From Lampris incognitus (Eukaryota; Chordata; Actinopteri; Lampriformes; Lampridae), in the NCBI RefSeq assembly GCF_029633865.1, contig NC_079222.1, positions 28,582,166 to 28,646,165 on the forward strand: a DNA stretch of 64,000 nucleotides, in the 5' to 3' direction. The position numbers and the translations under genes were made by a program. The notes under the pieces are model-generated. The model saw nothing but the letters and a program-made list of their open reading frames with translations. It was not told the origin of the DNA and did no database searches. Below are positions 45,760-53,449 of the stretch, one piece after another; within the stretch, counting starts at the first letter, position 1; each line of letters opens with the position of its first letter.

Positions 45760-48700
45760 CACTACCGTTCAAAAGTTTGGGATCACCCAAACAATTTTGT
45801 GTTTTCCATGAAAAGTCACACTTATTCACCACCATATGTTGTGAAATGAATAGAAAATAGAGTCAAGACATTGACAAGGTTAGAAATAATGATTTGTATT
45901 TGAAATAAGATTTTTTTTACATCAAATTTTGCTTTCGTCAAAGAATCCTCCATTTGCAGCAATTACAGCATTGCAGACCTTTGGCATTCTAGCTGTTAAT
46001 TTGTTGAGGCAATCTGGCGAAATTGCACCCCACGCTTCCAGAAGCAGCTCCCACAAGTTGGATTGGTTGGATGGGCACTTCTTTGAGCAGATTGAGTTTC
46101 TGGAGCATCACATTTGTGGGGTCAATTAAACGCTCAAAATGGCCAGAAAAAGAGAACTTTCATCTGAAACTCGACAGTCTATTCTTGTTCTTAGAAATGA
46201 AGGCTATTCCATGCGAGAAATTGCTAAGAAATTGAAGATTTCCTACACCGGTGTGTACTACTCCCTTCAGAGGACAGCACAAACAGGCTCTAACAGGTAC
46301 TATTTAATGAAGATGCCAGTTGGGGACCTGTGAGGTGTCTGTTTCTCAAACTAGAGACTCTAATGTACTTATCTTCTTGCTCAGTTGTGCAACGCGGCCT
46401 CCCACTTCTTTTTCTACTCTGGTTAGAGCCTGTTTGTGCTGTCCTCTGAAGGGAGTAGTACACACCGGTGTAGGAAATCTTCAATTTCTTAGCAATTTCT
46501 CGCATGGAATAGCCTTCATTTCTAAGAACAAGAATAGACTGTCGAGTTTCAGATGAAAGTTCTCTTTTTCTGGCCATTTTGAGCGTTTAATTGACCCCAC
46601 AAATGTGATGCTCCAGAAACTCAATCTGCTCAAAGAAGTGCCCATCCAACCAATCCAACTTGTGGGAGCTGCTTCTGGAAGCGTGGGGTGCAATTTCTCC
46701 AGATTACCTCAACAAATTAACAGCTAGAATGCCAAAGGTCTGCAATGCTGTAATTGCTGCAAATGGAGGATTCTTTGACGAAAGCAAAGTTTGATGTAAA
46801 AAAAATCTTATTTCAAATACAAATCATTATTTCTAACCTTGTCAATGTCTTGACTCTATTTTCTATTCATTTCACAACATATGGTGGTGAATAAGTGTGA
46901 CTTTTCATGGAAAACACAAAATTGTTTGGGTGATCCCAAACTTTTGAACGGTAGTGTATATATATATATATATATATATATATTCATCAGCTGCCAAGTT
47001 GGCTATACCAACTTATAAAGGTACTTGGTATATACAGGTACTTATATACAGGTACTCACATGGACCTGTACTGAGAGGTCCATGTAAGGGTTATAAAAAT
47101 ATTTTGCTAAATCAAAGCAACATTAGAGGTAATTATCTCTAATACATTCCACAATCCAACAAAGCAGACCTTCTTGTGCTTTTTCGCCATCCATTTGTCC
47201 CAGCTGCCGAACATCTCTAGCCATTTTGCCTCACGTTGCCGCAGCACTTCAGGAGGAATATCTTCTGCACTGTTGAGATAGAGAGGTGGACAATGAAGCT
47301 GACATATATAAAACAGAGTTACTGATAGTCAGTTTAAGGAGTCTAGGGGTGAAAAGGTGGAAATTAAAGTAAGGCAGGGAGGGAAACTGGCAACGTTTCA
47401 ATCAGTCTAACTGATTGAAACGTTGCCAAATAAAATAGCATTTGGGAGCAATTTAGTCTGCAGACCTTTCTCCTTCATTCCAGCTTTGCTATTTTTGTCT
47501 TGCACATTATTATTTCCCGGATGTGTGCATACGTAGTTCCTCTTCTGATGTTTTCCAGCACGGAGTCAAGAAATTGGTGACAAGACTGTAGACCGAACAA
47601 AGATTACTTGCAAGCTCTGCCGGCGCACTACGGCTCACACAATGGCCAACACCTCTAACATGCTCTACCGTCTACAACGGCATCATAAGGAGACGCTACA
47701 GTCGTCACCTGATAGATTAGGAAAAGGTCAAACAACTTTCTTTTTTTTTTTCAAGAGTTTACCTTTATTAGCAATTCAGGAATAAAAATACAACCCTTTT
47801 AATAAAATAGTATTGTGTTTGATGGGAGCTTATCAGTGGCCTGGGTGGGCTTAGAAGTGTGTTTACTTATCTAGTTGTTGGGATGCCACATCAAACTGGC
47901 TTATACAGGCTATATGATGTGAACTTTTAACATTAGTAAAGTAAAATAAGTAACAGATGTTATTTTTGTATACTGTTTGAGGTTTCATAAGTTCATGCCT
48001 TTTGCTGCTGCATAAAAATAGCTTTGTCGCAGCAGCCATCACTCTGATGAACAAGCTGTAGTAACATTACACTTTTATGGAAGATGGAAGATGGCGGCAC
48101 AAATTCACGTTTGTGGCAGTCTCACCCAGTACCGTCTATGCAGTGTCTTTGTCCACATCTACGTCTAAGTTTATCTTCGTTTGATGGCTAGGAGAGCTGG
48201 CGTTGGATCGGCTGGCAGACCTCAGTCTGCTGCATCCTGTGGGCCCAGGGACCACGGCCCTGCCTGGAGGAAACACCAAGGGCGGTCTGACAGGACGCGG
48301 AAGCAGAGCAGGCTAATCTAACTGATAGCCCATGCAGACCGGCAGTTCCGATAACACAGAGGGCGGTCTGGCAGCGGCCTTGCCTAGCATAGACTGTGTT
48401 TTCAGCGTCGCCGTGTGGAGTGTGGGGAGGTGTGTTAAAGGTGTCTGTTTCTGGCTGGGAGAGCTGGCGTTGGATCGGCTGGGGGAGCCTGGTCTGCTGC
48501 GTCCAGTGGGCCCAGGGACCACGGCCCCGCTGGGGCTGCGCCTGAGGAGGAAACAACGAGGGCGGTCTGACAGGACGCGGAGGCAGGGCAGGCTACACCA
48601 ACTGCTAGACCACGCAAACCAGCTGTTCTGATAGTCAACCTGCGTTCGATCACTTGGACATTGATTTTGTTTTTGCTGTGGGGTGGGGGATACTGATATT

Positions 48701-48995
48701 TCGTTTAATTTCATGTACGCAAGTATTTGAAATGAAATGAAAAATAAAGTGTCCCTCATTCCTGATCATGTTTGTCTATCATTCGTGTTGTTTGTAAAAT
48801 GTGTGCCAAGATGGATGCCTTATCTTACTGCAAACTAAATCTACCTACAGGTACAAATAAAGTAACCTGAACCTGAACTATACAAAGGCAAAATACAGCA
48901 ACTTCTATTAACGGGTCAAAGGTCATCAAAAGGTTAGAAACTATTTTCGATAAGTTTAGGCATCATTTTGGCAAGAAATCCTTATATATACGTAT

Positions 48996-49082
<87 letters not shown>

Positions 49083-52000
49083 CATAGATACATATGTGTA
49101 TATATACGTGTGTGTATGTATATATGTATACGTATATACATACACGTATATATATACACACACGTATGTATATATATATATACGTATGTATATATATCTA
49201 TAGATATAGATAGATATAGATATAGATATATATAAGTGTAGTCTGTCCTCCTGTCAGGTCTACAGGGTGATGGTGGTCACGTGGCTGGGCTGTTCCGGTG
49301 GCATCTGGACACTCCTTGGCATCCTCCTCATCATATTCTTCATATATTTTTTAATCCCAATCTAATTCTGTTATCGTCTTCCAATGTTGCATTCTGTAAA
49401 TTGTGTACAGACAACATCCATTGCACGTTGCCCATCTTGGGAGAGAGATCCCTCCTCTATTGTTCTCCCTAAGGTTTCTTCCTATCTTTTCTCCCTGTTA
49501 AAGGTTTTTTTTAGGGAGTTGTTCCTTATCTGATGCGAGGGTCTAAGAACAGGATGTTGTGTTGCTGTAAAGCCCACTGAGGCAAATTTGTAATTTGCGA
49601 TAATGGGCTATACAAATAAAATTGACATGACTTTGCCAAATTAAATATGCGGATCATAAATCAGATTTCCATACCGGATCGGTCGAGGCCCGGGTTACCA
49701 ACGACTGCCACCAGTACTGTTTGCCAGCAGGGTGCCGGTGTATTAAGTGCCATCAGTATTAGGTTGCTTGGGATGTGTGATAGTGTTAGCATTAGCAACA
49801 TAAGCAACTAGCGTTAAACTAACCTTATTTACAGTTCAAACAAGTTGAATGGAAAATAAATAAAATATAATCTGAGCCTTTATTTATCAAAGATGTTCAT
49901 ACAACACAAAACACGGGCAACTGGTGACCTGACTGCTTGATGAAGCAGCATTGCAGCTACAGTGGCACTCCACCATTGAAGCCAAAATAAAATGTTGTTG
50001 TTATGCATCTAGTCCCAGTTTTACTCTCATGGTAGCAATTTTTTCCTGAATACTACTAATTTTTCCTTGCAACGACTGACTGCCATCCTGGATTTTGACA
50101 AAAAAAATTAAAAATAAAAAATCCCTTCTTCTTGGTTTCTATTGCCGTGCATTTGGGTTGCTGTCTCTAGTTTTTTTTTCTCCCCCTTCTCTCCCCAGTT
50201 GTACCCAGCCAATTACCCCACTCTTCCGAGCTATCCCAGTTGCTGCTCCACCCTCTCTGCCGATCCGGGGAGGGCTACAGACTACCACATGTCTCCTCCG
50301 ATACATGTGGAGTCGCCAGCTGCTTCTTTACACCTGACAGTGAGGAGTTTCACCAGGGGGACGTAGCACATGGGAGGATCACACTATTCTTCCCAGTTCC
50401 CCCTCCCCCCTGAACAGGTGCCCCGGCCGACCAGAGGAGACGCTAGCGTAGCAACCTGGACACATACCCACATCCGGCTTGCCTCCCGCAAACACGGCCA
50501 ATTGTGTCTGTAGAGACGCCTGACCAAGCCGGAGGTAACACCGGGATTTGAACCGGAGATCCCTGTGTTGGTAGGCAACGGATTAGACTGCTACGCTACC
50601 TGGACGCCCTGCTTCTAGGTTGATTTCAATGGTGTCCATGTCACTGGGCCAAAGAGCCTCGGCTGTGGTACCAACCTGTCACAGAGCTCTTTTAGACCTA
50701 AGAAACATTACTTTTTTCTCTCTCCTTACATATTCTCATATCAATGAATGGTTATCTCATTTATTGTAGTTCATATCTCTATCTTTAACAAAAATAAAGA
50801 ATGATAGAAAGACAAATTACAAAGGACAATAAGTCAGGACTCTAATTAAATGCAAAATGGCTTTACTCTGAAAGGGCGAGTCCAATGTCAGTGTGTCAAA
50901 TCCAGGAGGTTGACCAAATGCTTCCCTTAGCTCACGTTACACATCAGTGGCAGACAACATGAACTTTGTTTACTGTATTTGCTGAATCTATCAAACTGTT
51001 CATGTGACAGAAAAAAATGGAGGTCTGAGTTAAACAATATGTGAAGGCTCTACTTGGATCATAACAAATAATGGATTCTGTTAAGTGTTCTGCAAAGACT
51101 ATTTATCACAAAGTGTATTTATGAAGTCTATGAAATGACAAACGTCCCACACACAGACTTCCTGAATAGGGATGAGCCTAGTGGGTACAAATTAAGAGTA
51201 TATACTCCAGTGATGACCACACCCACTAAAAATGTATTAATGTAAAACACCACAGACACAATTGGCTTAAGAAGAAATGAGAGTCTTGAATGAAGCGCAA
51301 TGTGATAGTGTGGCATACACAACTTTTATCACTTCCTGTATTTCTGACTGCAGAGATTTGTCATGAGAGGTGGTGAGGGAGTGGGTGATCTCTTCCTTCT
51401 CCACACAGGAAATCTACCCAAAGACAACATGGTAAAACCCTTGCCATAGCCAGTCAAGTACATGGAAAATAGGAAGCCCTGAAAGAACATTCCCCTAGTT
51501 CTGGTCTCTAATATCTCCTACATTGCAATATATCCTAATGAACAACTAGGATCCAACACGATACAGTAAATGATACTAATATAAGCATCAAGGGTTTTGA
51601 ACTTCTAGTAAAGATAATTATTTGGCATGTTTGAGAAGGGACAACAGTGCTAGTAAGTTTTAACAGTTTCATGATAAGAACTACAGCTAGGAGCAGTGCT
51701 TCTGGTAGAAGTATAATAAACATCTGTTCAAATGGGATGTGGATAATATCATTCTATTAATAAACAATATCCTACTAACATCACATTCACTGCATAACCT
51801 ATCCCTGACAAAGACTGGTTAGGCATGTACACATTTTACCTTCAAGTGTAAGCTTGATAAGAATTTCGATAGGTTTCACTGATCATGCACTTCTTGAAAT
51901 CTTTTCAAACATCTCACAATAAAACCTACAACGACTTAACTGAACGCGGTAGCAATGATAAGCCAGGAGTAGGCCAGTCGCTATCTATCTTCAAAATAGC

Positions 52001-52824
52001 AACCAATGTCTAATTTCCTAATTAGGAAACTTGTGATAAAGAGGATTAGCCGGGGCAACCTAGTACACAGTTCAAGGTCAATGCCACCAGTAGGGTTTGA
52101 GTACAAGTACAGTACAAGTTCAAGAGCATGTTGCATCCTGAAATGTTGCACAACTTCAGCTTACAATATTGTTTTGATTCGACCCACTTGTGTGCTTTCC
52201 TTATCATCCATTAATCATTCAAAAGTGACAGGGGCCACAAGTTACATACTGATTAGCAACATCGCAACTCAGGTTCACTGTTACTCCGCATGGTGGAAGA
52301 GATGGCATGAGGGGAGAGAGACAGTGGAGCCCAAAGAACTTGCAAATGTGTTCGACCCAACGGTGTACTGACGACCGGGTAAGTTAGGTGGTGTTCTTGT
52401 CCAGCTGATTTAGCGATCACGTCCAGCAACATTAAGGTGTGGCGCGTCTGCTGGACAAACGTGTCTGTGCGGAGAGTGGTTGCTGGCGCAGTGCTTTTAG
52501 ATAAGTCAACACTCTCAGCGGATGGTGAGCCCTGACATGTCGGGCTCAGCTCACGTACACTGCTGTAATAACATATCACTGTCCAAATCAACGGTTTGGG
52601 TGACCATGCAAGACGACTTACTATTCCCCGGAGTACTGTTGGGCACCTCCTATGAATCCATACTTGTCCGCCTGTCTCTCTCCGGAGTCGGCATAGCCGT
52701 CCGCCTCGGAGTCCGATCCAAAAGTGCTTCCTTCTCCATCATCTCTCAGATTCTCCGAGGCGACTCTTAAACTCCTGCGGGACTCCGCCGACTGGAGTCC
52801 ATTACTTCCCTCGACTCGTGCCAT
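31159..52824 (-). CDS. tbc1d10a: TBC1D10A-type Rab GTPase-activating protein (EPI64), whole gene span
   Basis: Nine coding exons (listed separately) total 1446 nt and encode 481 aa without a frameshift. All introns have GT donors and AG acceptors, and codon phases agree across every junction. The TBC domain covers roughly residues 105-315. The arginine finger lies in the IERDLHR motif (I152-R158, Arg158), and the glutamine finger lies in GYCQAQ (Gln195). Both are required for the dual-finger GAP mechanism on Rab GTPases; EPI64 family members act on Rab27 and Rab35. The C-terminus SSAEHDTYL is a class I PDZ ligand, which in EPI64 binds EBP50/NHERF1 in microvilli. Human TBC1D10A is slightly longer, mainly in the variable tail. 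The A paralog is favoured by the DTYL end; a teleost co-paralog (aa/ab) cannot be chosen. Confidence 0.92.
31594..31632 (+). repeat. SINE family B 3' end fragment
   Basis: Reads GAGGATAAGCGGTTTGGATA followed by ATGGATGGATGG, the 3' tail of family B, just inside tbc1d10a intron 8. Confidence 0.75.
31911..32293 (-). mobile_element. tRNA-derived SINE (family B), near full length
   Basis: In tbc1d10a intron 8. On the minus strand the head includes GGTAGCACAGTGGTTAGCAC (A box), a B-box region with one change, and the 3' end AGCAGTTTGGATAATGAATG. A CA run of moderate length sits at 32036-32049. Confidence 0.88.
32568..32722 (-). CDS. tbc1d10a: tbc1d10a exon 8
   Basis: 155 nt with [20 protein letters not shown] and [10 protein letters not shown], the end of the TBC domain. 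Acceptor TTGTCAG, donor GTAAGA. Confidence 0.92.
33648..34033 (-). mobile_element. tRNA-derived SINE (family A) in tbc1d10a intron 7
   Basis: Contains CTTGGCCAATTACCCCACTC, the CACCTGACAGTGAGGAG block and a B box with one change (GGTTCGAATCCCC kept, upstream G-C altered). The segment between the CTGCA and CAATTG blocks is shortened. Head ends at about 34033. Confidence 0.9.
34977..35166 (-). CDS. tbc1d10a: tbc1d10a exon 7
   Basis: 190 nt with [40 protein letters not shown] and [11 protein letters not shown], the C-terminal half of the TBC fold. Acceptor CCCATAG, donor GTGAGA; ends after the first base of a Gly codon. Confidence 0.93.
36130..37720. repeat. Diverged dispersed repeat with recurring motifs
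   Basis: AGCACCACC recurs at 36169, 36331 and 36584. CAAGTTTGGTG-type phrases recur at 37098 and 37560, with related 'GTGACGACTGGTTTTGG' text between. The pattern looks like an old, unclassified transposon in tbc1d10a intron 6, interrupted by the SINE at 36653-37089. No coding region is recognised. Confidence 0.35.
36653..37089 (-). mobile_element. tRNA-derived SINE (family A), full length, with TSD
   Basis: Head GTGCGTCCGGGTGGCATAGT on the minus strand. Flanking 10-mers TGTGTCTCAA (36643-36652) and TGTGTCCCAA (37090-37099) differ at one base. Confidence 0.92.
37750..37815 (-). CDS. tbc1d10a: tbc1d10a exon 6
   Basis: 66 nt encoding [20 protein letters not shown] plus GL. The human counterpart reads [19 protein letters not shown]. 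Acceptor TTTTTTAG, donor GTAAGG. Confidence 0.9.
38145..38388. mobile_element. hAT-type MITE with perfect 8-bp TSD
   Basis: 244 bp with inverted ends CAGTGTTTCTCAACCCAGTC, extending for about 40 bp. AACTAGAG flanks it exactly (38137-38144 and 38389-38396). It interrupts the left terminal repeat of the Penelope-like element. Confidence 0.96.
38401..38880 (-). pseudogene. Penelope-like GIY-YIG endonuclease domain, broken
   Basis: [21 protein letters not shown] block is followed by [19 protein letters not shown] and [18 protein letters not shown]. In this family the GIY part is replaced by a C-x-x-xCxALYIG form and the YIG part is kept. Downstream text resembling LSPSYNAV closes the protein. 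A frameshift separates this domain from the RT. Confidence 0.8.
39150..40190 (-). pseudogene. Penelope-like reverse transcriptase, inactivated
   Basis: From upstream: an [12 protein letters not shown] block (ADKG-like) near 40060; [20 protein letters not shown] and [20 protein letters not shown] (39450-39800, catalytic block A); [16 protein letters not shown] (39390-39437); then [13 protein letters not shown] near 39310, where family members have YVDDTWV. One aspartate of the DD pair is Ala, and a one-base shift occurs just before it. Further frameshifts lie near 39460. Confidence 0.82.
40304..40697. mobile_element. PIF/Harbinger-type MITE with TTA duplication
   Basis: 394 bp. Left end TGTCCCTTTTCCACCGCATG, right end inward TGCCTCTTTTCCACTGCATG; about 29 bp of inverted repeat with 3 mismatches. 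TTA flanks both ends (40301-40303 and 40698-40700), and removal restores the sequence of the intact terminal repeat. Confidence 0.88.
40898..41012 (-). CDS. tbc1d10a: tbc1d10a exon 5 (glutamine finger)
   Basis: 115 nt encoding [20 protein letters not shown] and [18 protein letters not shown]. Contains the YxQ motif with the catalytic glutamine. Acceptor TTTATAG, donor GTAAAC. Confidence 0.92.
41093..41199 (-). CDS. tbc1d10a: tbc1d10a exon 4 (arginine finger)
   Basis: 107 nt encoding [20 protein letters not shown] and [15 protein letters not shown]. Contains the IxxDxxR motif with the catalytic arginine. Donor GTAAAC; only 80 bp separates it from exon 5. Confidence 0.92.
42160..42890 (+). mobile_element. 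hAT-like element fragment with left terminus
   Basis: Starts CAGGGTCCGACATAAC, matching the terminus type of the hAT element at 11500. It carries a zinc-finger coding fragment. A convincing right terminus is not found; the text near 42870-42890 is only weakly complementary. Confidence 0.55.
42364..42585 (+). pseudogene. TTF-type zinc finger fragment of a hAT-like protein
   Basis: Encodes [40 protein letters not shown] and [14 protein letters not shown], then a stop. The C-x2-C and C-terminal H...H/C arrangement and the K-H-x-x-S-x-x-H-x-x-C-M phrase match TTF-type fingers of ZNF862-like proteins. No transposase core follows. It lies in tbc1d10a intron 3 on the opposite strand and is not an exon of that gene. 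Confidence 0.6.
43029..44640 (+). mobile_element. Tc1-like DD38E (Intruder-type) transposon, apparently complete
   Basis: 1612 bp between TA dinucleotides (43027-43028 and 44641-44642). Both ends carry the same 27-bp terminal inverted repeat, starting CACTACCGTTCAAAAGTTTG, without a mismatch. One uninterrupted 345-codon transposase gene fills the centre. It sits in tbc1d10a intron 3, antisense to the gene. Confidence 0.95.
43441..44478 (+). CDS. Tc1/mariner transposase, DD38E type, intact
   Basis: The 345-aa protein would bind the terminal inverted repeats and catalyse cut-and-paste transposition at TA sites in the nucleus. The N-terminal paired-like DNA-binding region has two helix-turn-helix units (about residues 14-45, [20 protein letters not shown]; about 84-110) separated by a GRPR AT-hook-like motif (59-62). 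The DDE core has D154 ([11 protein letters not shown]), D242 ([13 protein letters not shown]) and E281 ([13 protein letters not shown]). Counting gives 38 residues between the second Asp and the Glu, against 34 in Sleeping Beauty-type Tc1 elements. A glycine-rich patch ([13 protein letters not shown], 186-198) is present. The start is the first ATG of the frame; no stop or frameshift occurs. Whether it is expressed is unknown. Confidence 0.95.
   Translation: MARKRELSSETQQSILVLRNEGYSMREIAKKLKISYTGVYYSLQRTAQTGSNQSRKRSGRPRCTTEQEDKYIRVSSLRNRRLTGPQLASSLNSTRKTPVSTSTVKRRLRDSGLQGRMAKKKPYLRLTNKRKRLRWAKEHRHWTEEDWKKVLWTDESKFEVSQRRTFVRRRTNEKMLEECLTPSVKHGGGNVMVWGCFGAGKVGDLYRVKGILNKEGYHSILQRHAIPSGQRLIGANFILQQDNDPKHTSKLCKNYLEQKQAAGILSVMEWPAQSPDLNPIELLWEQLDRMVRKKCPSNQSNLWELLLEAWGAISPDYLNKLTARMPKVCNAVIAANGGFFDESKV
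44641..44818. repeat. (TA)n and TACATA microsatellite
   Basis: Perfect TA run to about 44705, then mixed TACATA/CACATA units to the MITE at 44819. Confidence 0.95.
44819..45193. mobile_element. MITE with ~80-bp inverted repeats
   Basis: Left arm starts CTTAGCACAAAAAGTAAGGA; the right arm is its inverse (ends CTTACTTTTTGTGCTAAG). Inverted similarity runs about 80 bp (to AATAAATCTTATA / TATAAGATTTATT). 375 bp, non-coding. The flanking bases (TA left, TT right) leave the exact duplication undecided; Tc1/mariner-type is most likely. Confidence 0.82.
45489..45596 (-). CDS. tbc1d10a: tbc1d10a exon 3
   Basis: 108 nt encoding [20 protein letters not shown] and [16 protein letters not shown], the first conserved block of the TBC domain (GIPxxLRGRxW). 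Acceptor GACAG, donor GTCAGT. It lies between the two Intruder-type transposons. Confidence 0.9.
45687..45747. repeat. (CA)n microsatellite
   Basis: CA run of about 61 bp flanked by TA-rich sequence, beside the palindromic transposon. Confidence 0.95.
45760..46956. mobile_element. Palindromic derivative of the Intruder-type transposon
   Basis: 1197 bp between TA dinucleotides (45758-45759 and 46957-46958), with the same terminal repeats as the 43029-44640 element. Each half joins an inverted 3' end of the element (about 315-325 bp) to its 5' transposase region (about 210-220 bp). The halves are inverted copies: left arm 45760-46294 and right arm 46422-46956, 535 bp each and almost identical. 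A 127-bp loop holds more transposase sequence (to LASSLNST). Both arms encode the transposase N-terminus [20 protein letters not shown]. It lies in tbc1d10a intron 2. Confidence 0.95.
47170..47269 (-). CDS. tbc1d10a: tbc1d10a exon 2
   Basis: 100 nt encoding [20 protein letters not shown] and [13 protein letters not shown], the linker just before the TBC domain. Acceptor CAACAG; donor GTCTGC is weak but in phase. Does not begin with ATG, so simple ORF calls miss it. Confidence 0.88.
47388..47428. repeat. Perfect 19-bp inverted repeat
   Basis: TGGCAACGTTTCAATCAGT (47388-47406), 3-nt loop CTA, then the exact reverse complement (47410-47428). It lies in tbc1d10a intron 1, about 120 bp upstream of exon 2. 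Confidence 0.9.
47558..47745 (+). pseudogene. BED-type zinc finger fragment (ZBED/hAT-like)
   Basis: Translating the plus strand without requiring ATG gives [20 protein letters not shown], then [20 protein letters not shown] and HKETLQSSP. The C-x2-C pair, the N-T-S-N-M-x-x-x-L phrase and the terminal H-x0-4-H are a BED finger. These occur at the N-terminus of hAT transposases and of ZBED proteins. The fragment follows a TTTTCCAG acceptor-like sequence and ends in a poly-T stretch. No catalytic domain follows. It is antisense to tbc1d10a within intron 1 and is most likely a transposon remnant. Confidence 0.6.
48085..48770 (+). repeat. Dispersed repeat family D, second copy
   Basis: Starts near GAAGATGGCGGCACAAATTC. 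Two subunits begin GGAGAGCTGGCGTTGGATCG at about 48189 and 48458; both have GGGCCCAGGGACCACGGCCC and TCTGACAGGACGCGGA blocks. Ends in AAATGAAATGAAAAATAAAG. Same structure as 21878-22470. Confidence 0.75.
48997..49082. repeat. (TAGA)n microsatellite
   Basis: About 21 tandem TAGA units followed by TACATA/TATACG-type purine-pyrimidine sequence to about 49230. Confidence 0.96.
49250..49632 (+). repeat. LINE-type 3' end repeat
   Basis: Contains CTCCCTGTTAAAGGTTTTTT, GTAAAGCCCACTGAGGCAAA and ends GGGCTATACAAATAAAATTG ACATGACTTTG. This 3' end with a short-repeat tail is common in fish genomes and is related in style to the 3' end of the nested LINE at 3075-3110. No coding part is present. Confidence 0.6.
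50172..50606 (-). mobile_element. tRNA-derived SINE (family A) in tbc1d10a intron 1
   Basis: Near full length, with CAATTACCCCACTCTTCCGA, the CACCTGACAGTGAGGAGTTT block and a B-box with one change (GGATTTGAACCGG on the plus strand). The flanks CTGTCTCTAGTTT and CTGCTTCTAGGTT may be a decayed duplication. Confidence 0.9.
50640..52621. other. tbc1d10a intron 1, 5' part
   Basis: No further gene or repeat family is recognised in this intron segment. One 49-codon open stretch on the minus strand at 51270-51416 is discussed among rejected items. Confidence 0.45.
52622..52824 (-). CDS. tbc1d10a: tbc1d10a exon 1 (start codon)
   Basis: Begins [20 protein letters not shown] and contains a serine/acidic stretch with [15 protein letters not shown], then [16 protein letters not shown], corresponding to the DKFGFI segment of mammalian TBC1D10A. 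The donor is GTAAGT after two bases of a split Tyr codon. The 203-nt length leaves phase 2. Confidence 0.88.
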
Positions 52825-53290
52825 TTAACTTGACGCGAGCCTAGACACTGGCTAGTTAACCAACTAATTCACCGACTAGTTCAGCTTAACGCTTGAACCG
52901 ATTCTTGCGAGTTTTTTTGATCGTGTGTATCATCTCCATGAGTCCGTAGGTTGGCGAGAGAAAGTTCAGCTTTAAATCAAATCGTTCACTTTGGTGAACC
53001 AGGAAACTTCACACTGACGACAGCTAAGCTAACGCTAGTTACCTATCCAAGGTAAACAACAGCCGGTAACGACGACGACGTCTCCCTAGCTGCTAACTAT
53101 TGCTAAACGGCTATTTTCGGCATGACATCGTTTGTACGTTGAAAAATTCATCGTTGTCGTCGCAGGGTTTTCCCTACCGCCGGCTGCACGTTAGTCGACA
53201 CGGTTAACAACACGAACCCTGGAGTTAACGCCGTAAGCGCCGCAACACTGCCCGAGCTAACGTACTGGCGTCACGCAGCTGTCAGGTGCC
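52825..53290 (-). promoter_or_regulatory. CpG-rich 5' UTR/promoter region of tbc1d10a
   Basis: The stretch upstream of the start codon is visibly richer in CG dinucleotides than its surroundings (for example CGACGACGACGTC at 53071-53083 and several CG pairs at 53155-53280). No TATA box is seen. It is the likely TATA-less promoter and 5' UTR; the start site cannot be placed. Confidence 0.45.
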
Positions 53291-53297
53291 ACGCTTC

Positions 53298-53396
53298 TTT
53301 TTCTTTTTTTTTAAAACCTTTATTTAAACAACTTTGACAGGTACGAATCTTAAGGCGAATTTATGTTCCATCAATATAGAATGACTGAGCAAAAAC

Positions 53397-53449
<53 letters not shown>

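Noticed and set aside
51270-51416. 49-codon open stretch on the minus strand starting [20 protein letters not shown], preceded by a TAG acceptor-like sequence, in tbc1d10a intron 1
   Set aside because: No good GT donor keeps the frame, tbc1d10a joins exon 1 to exon 2 in phase without it, and no known protein is recognised.
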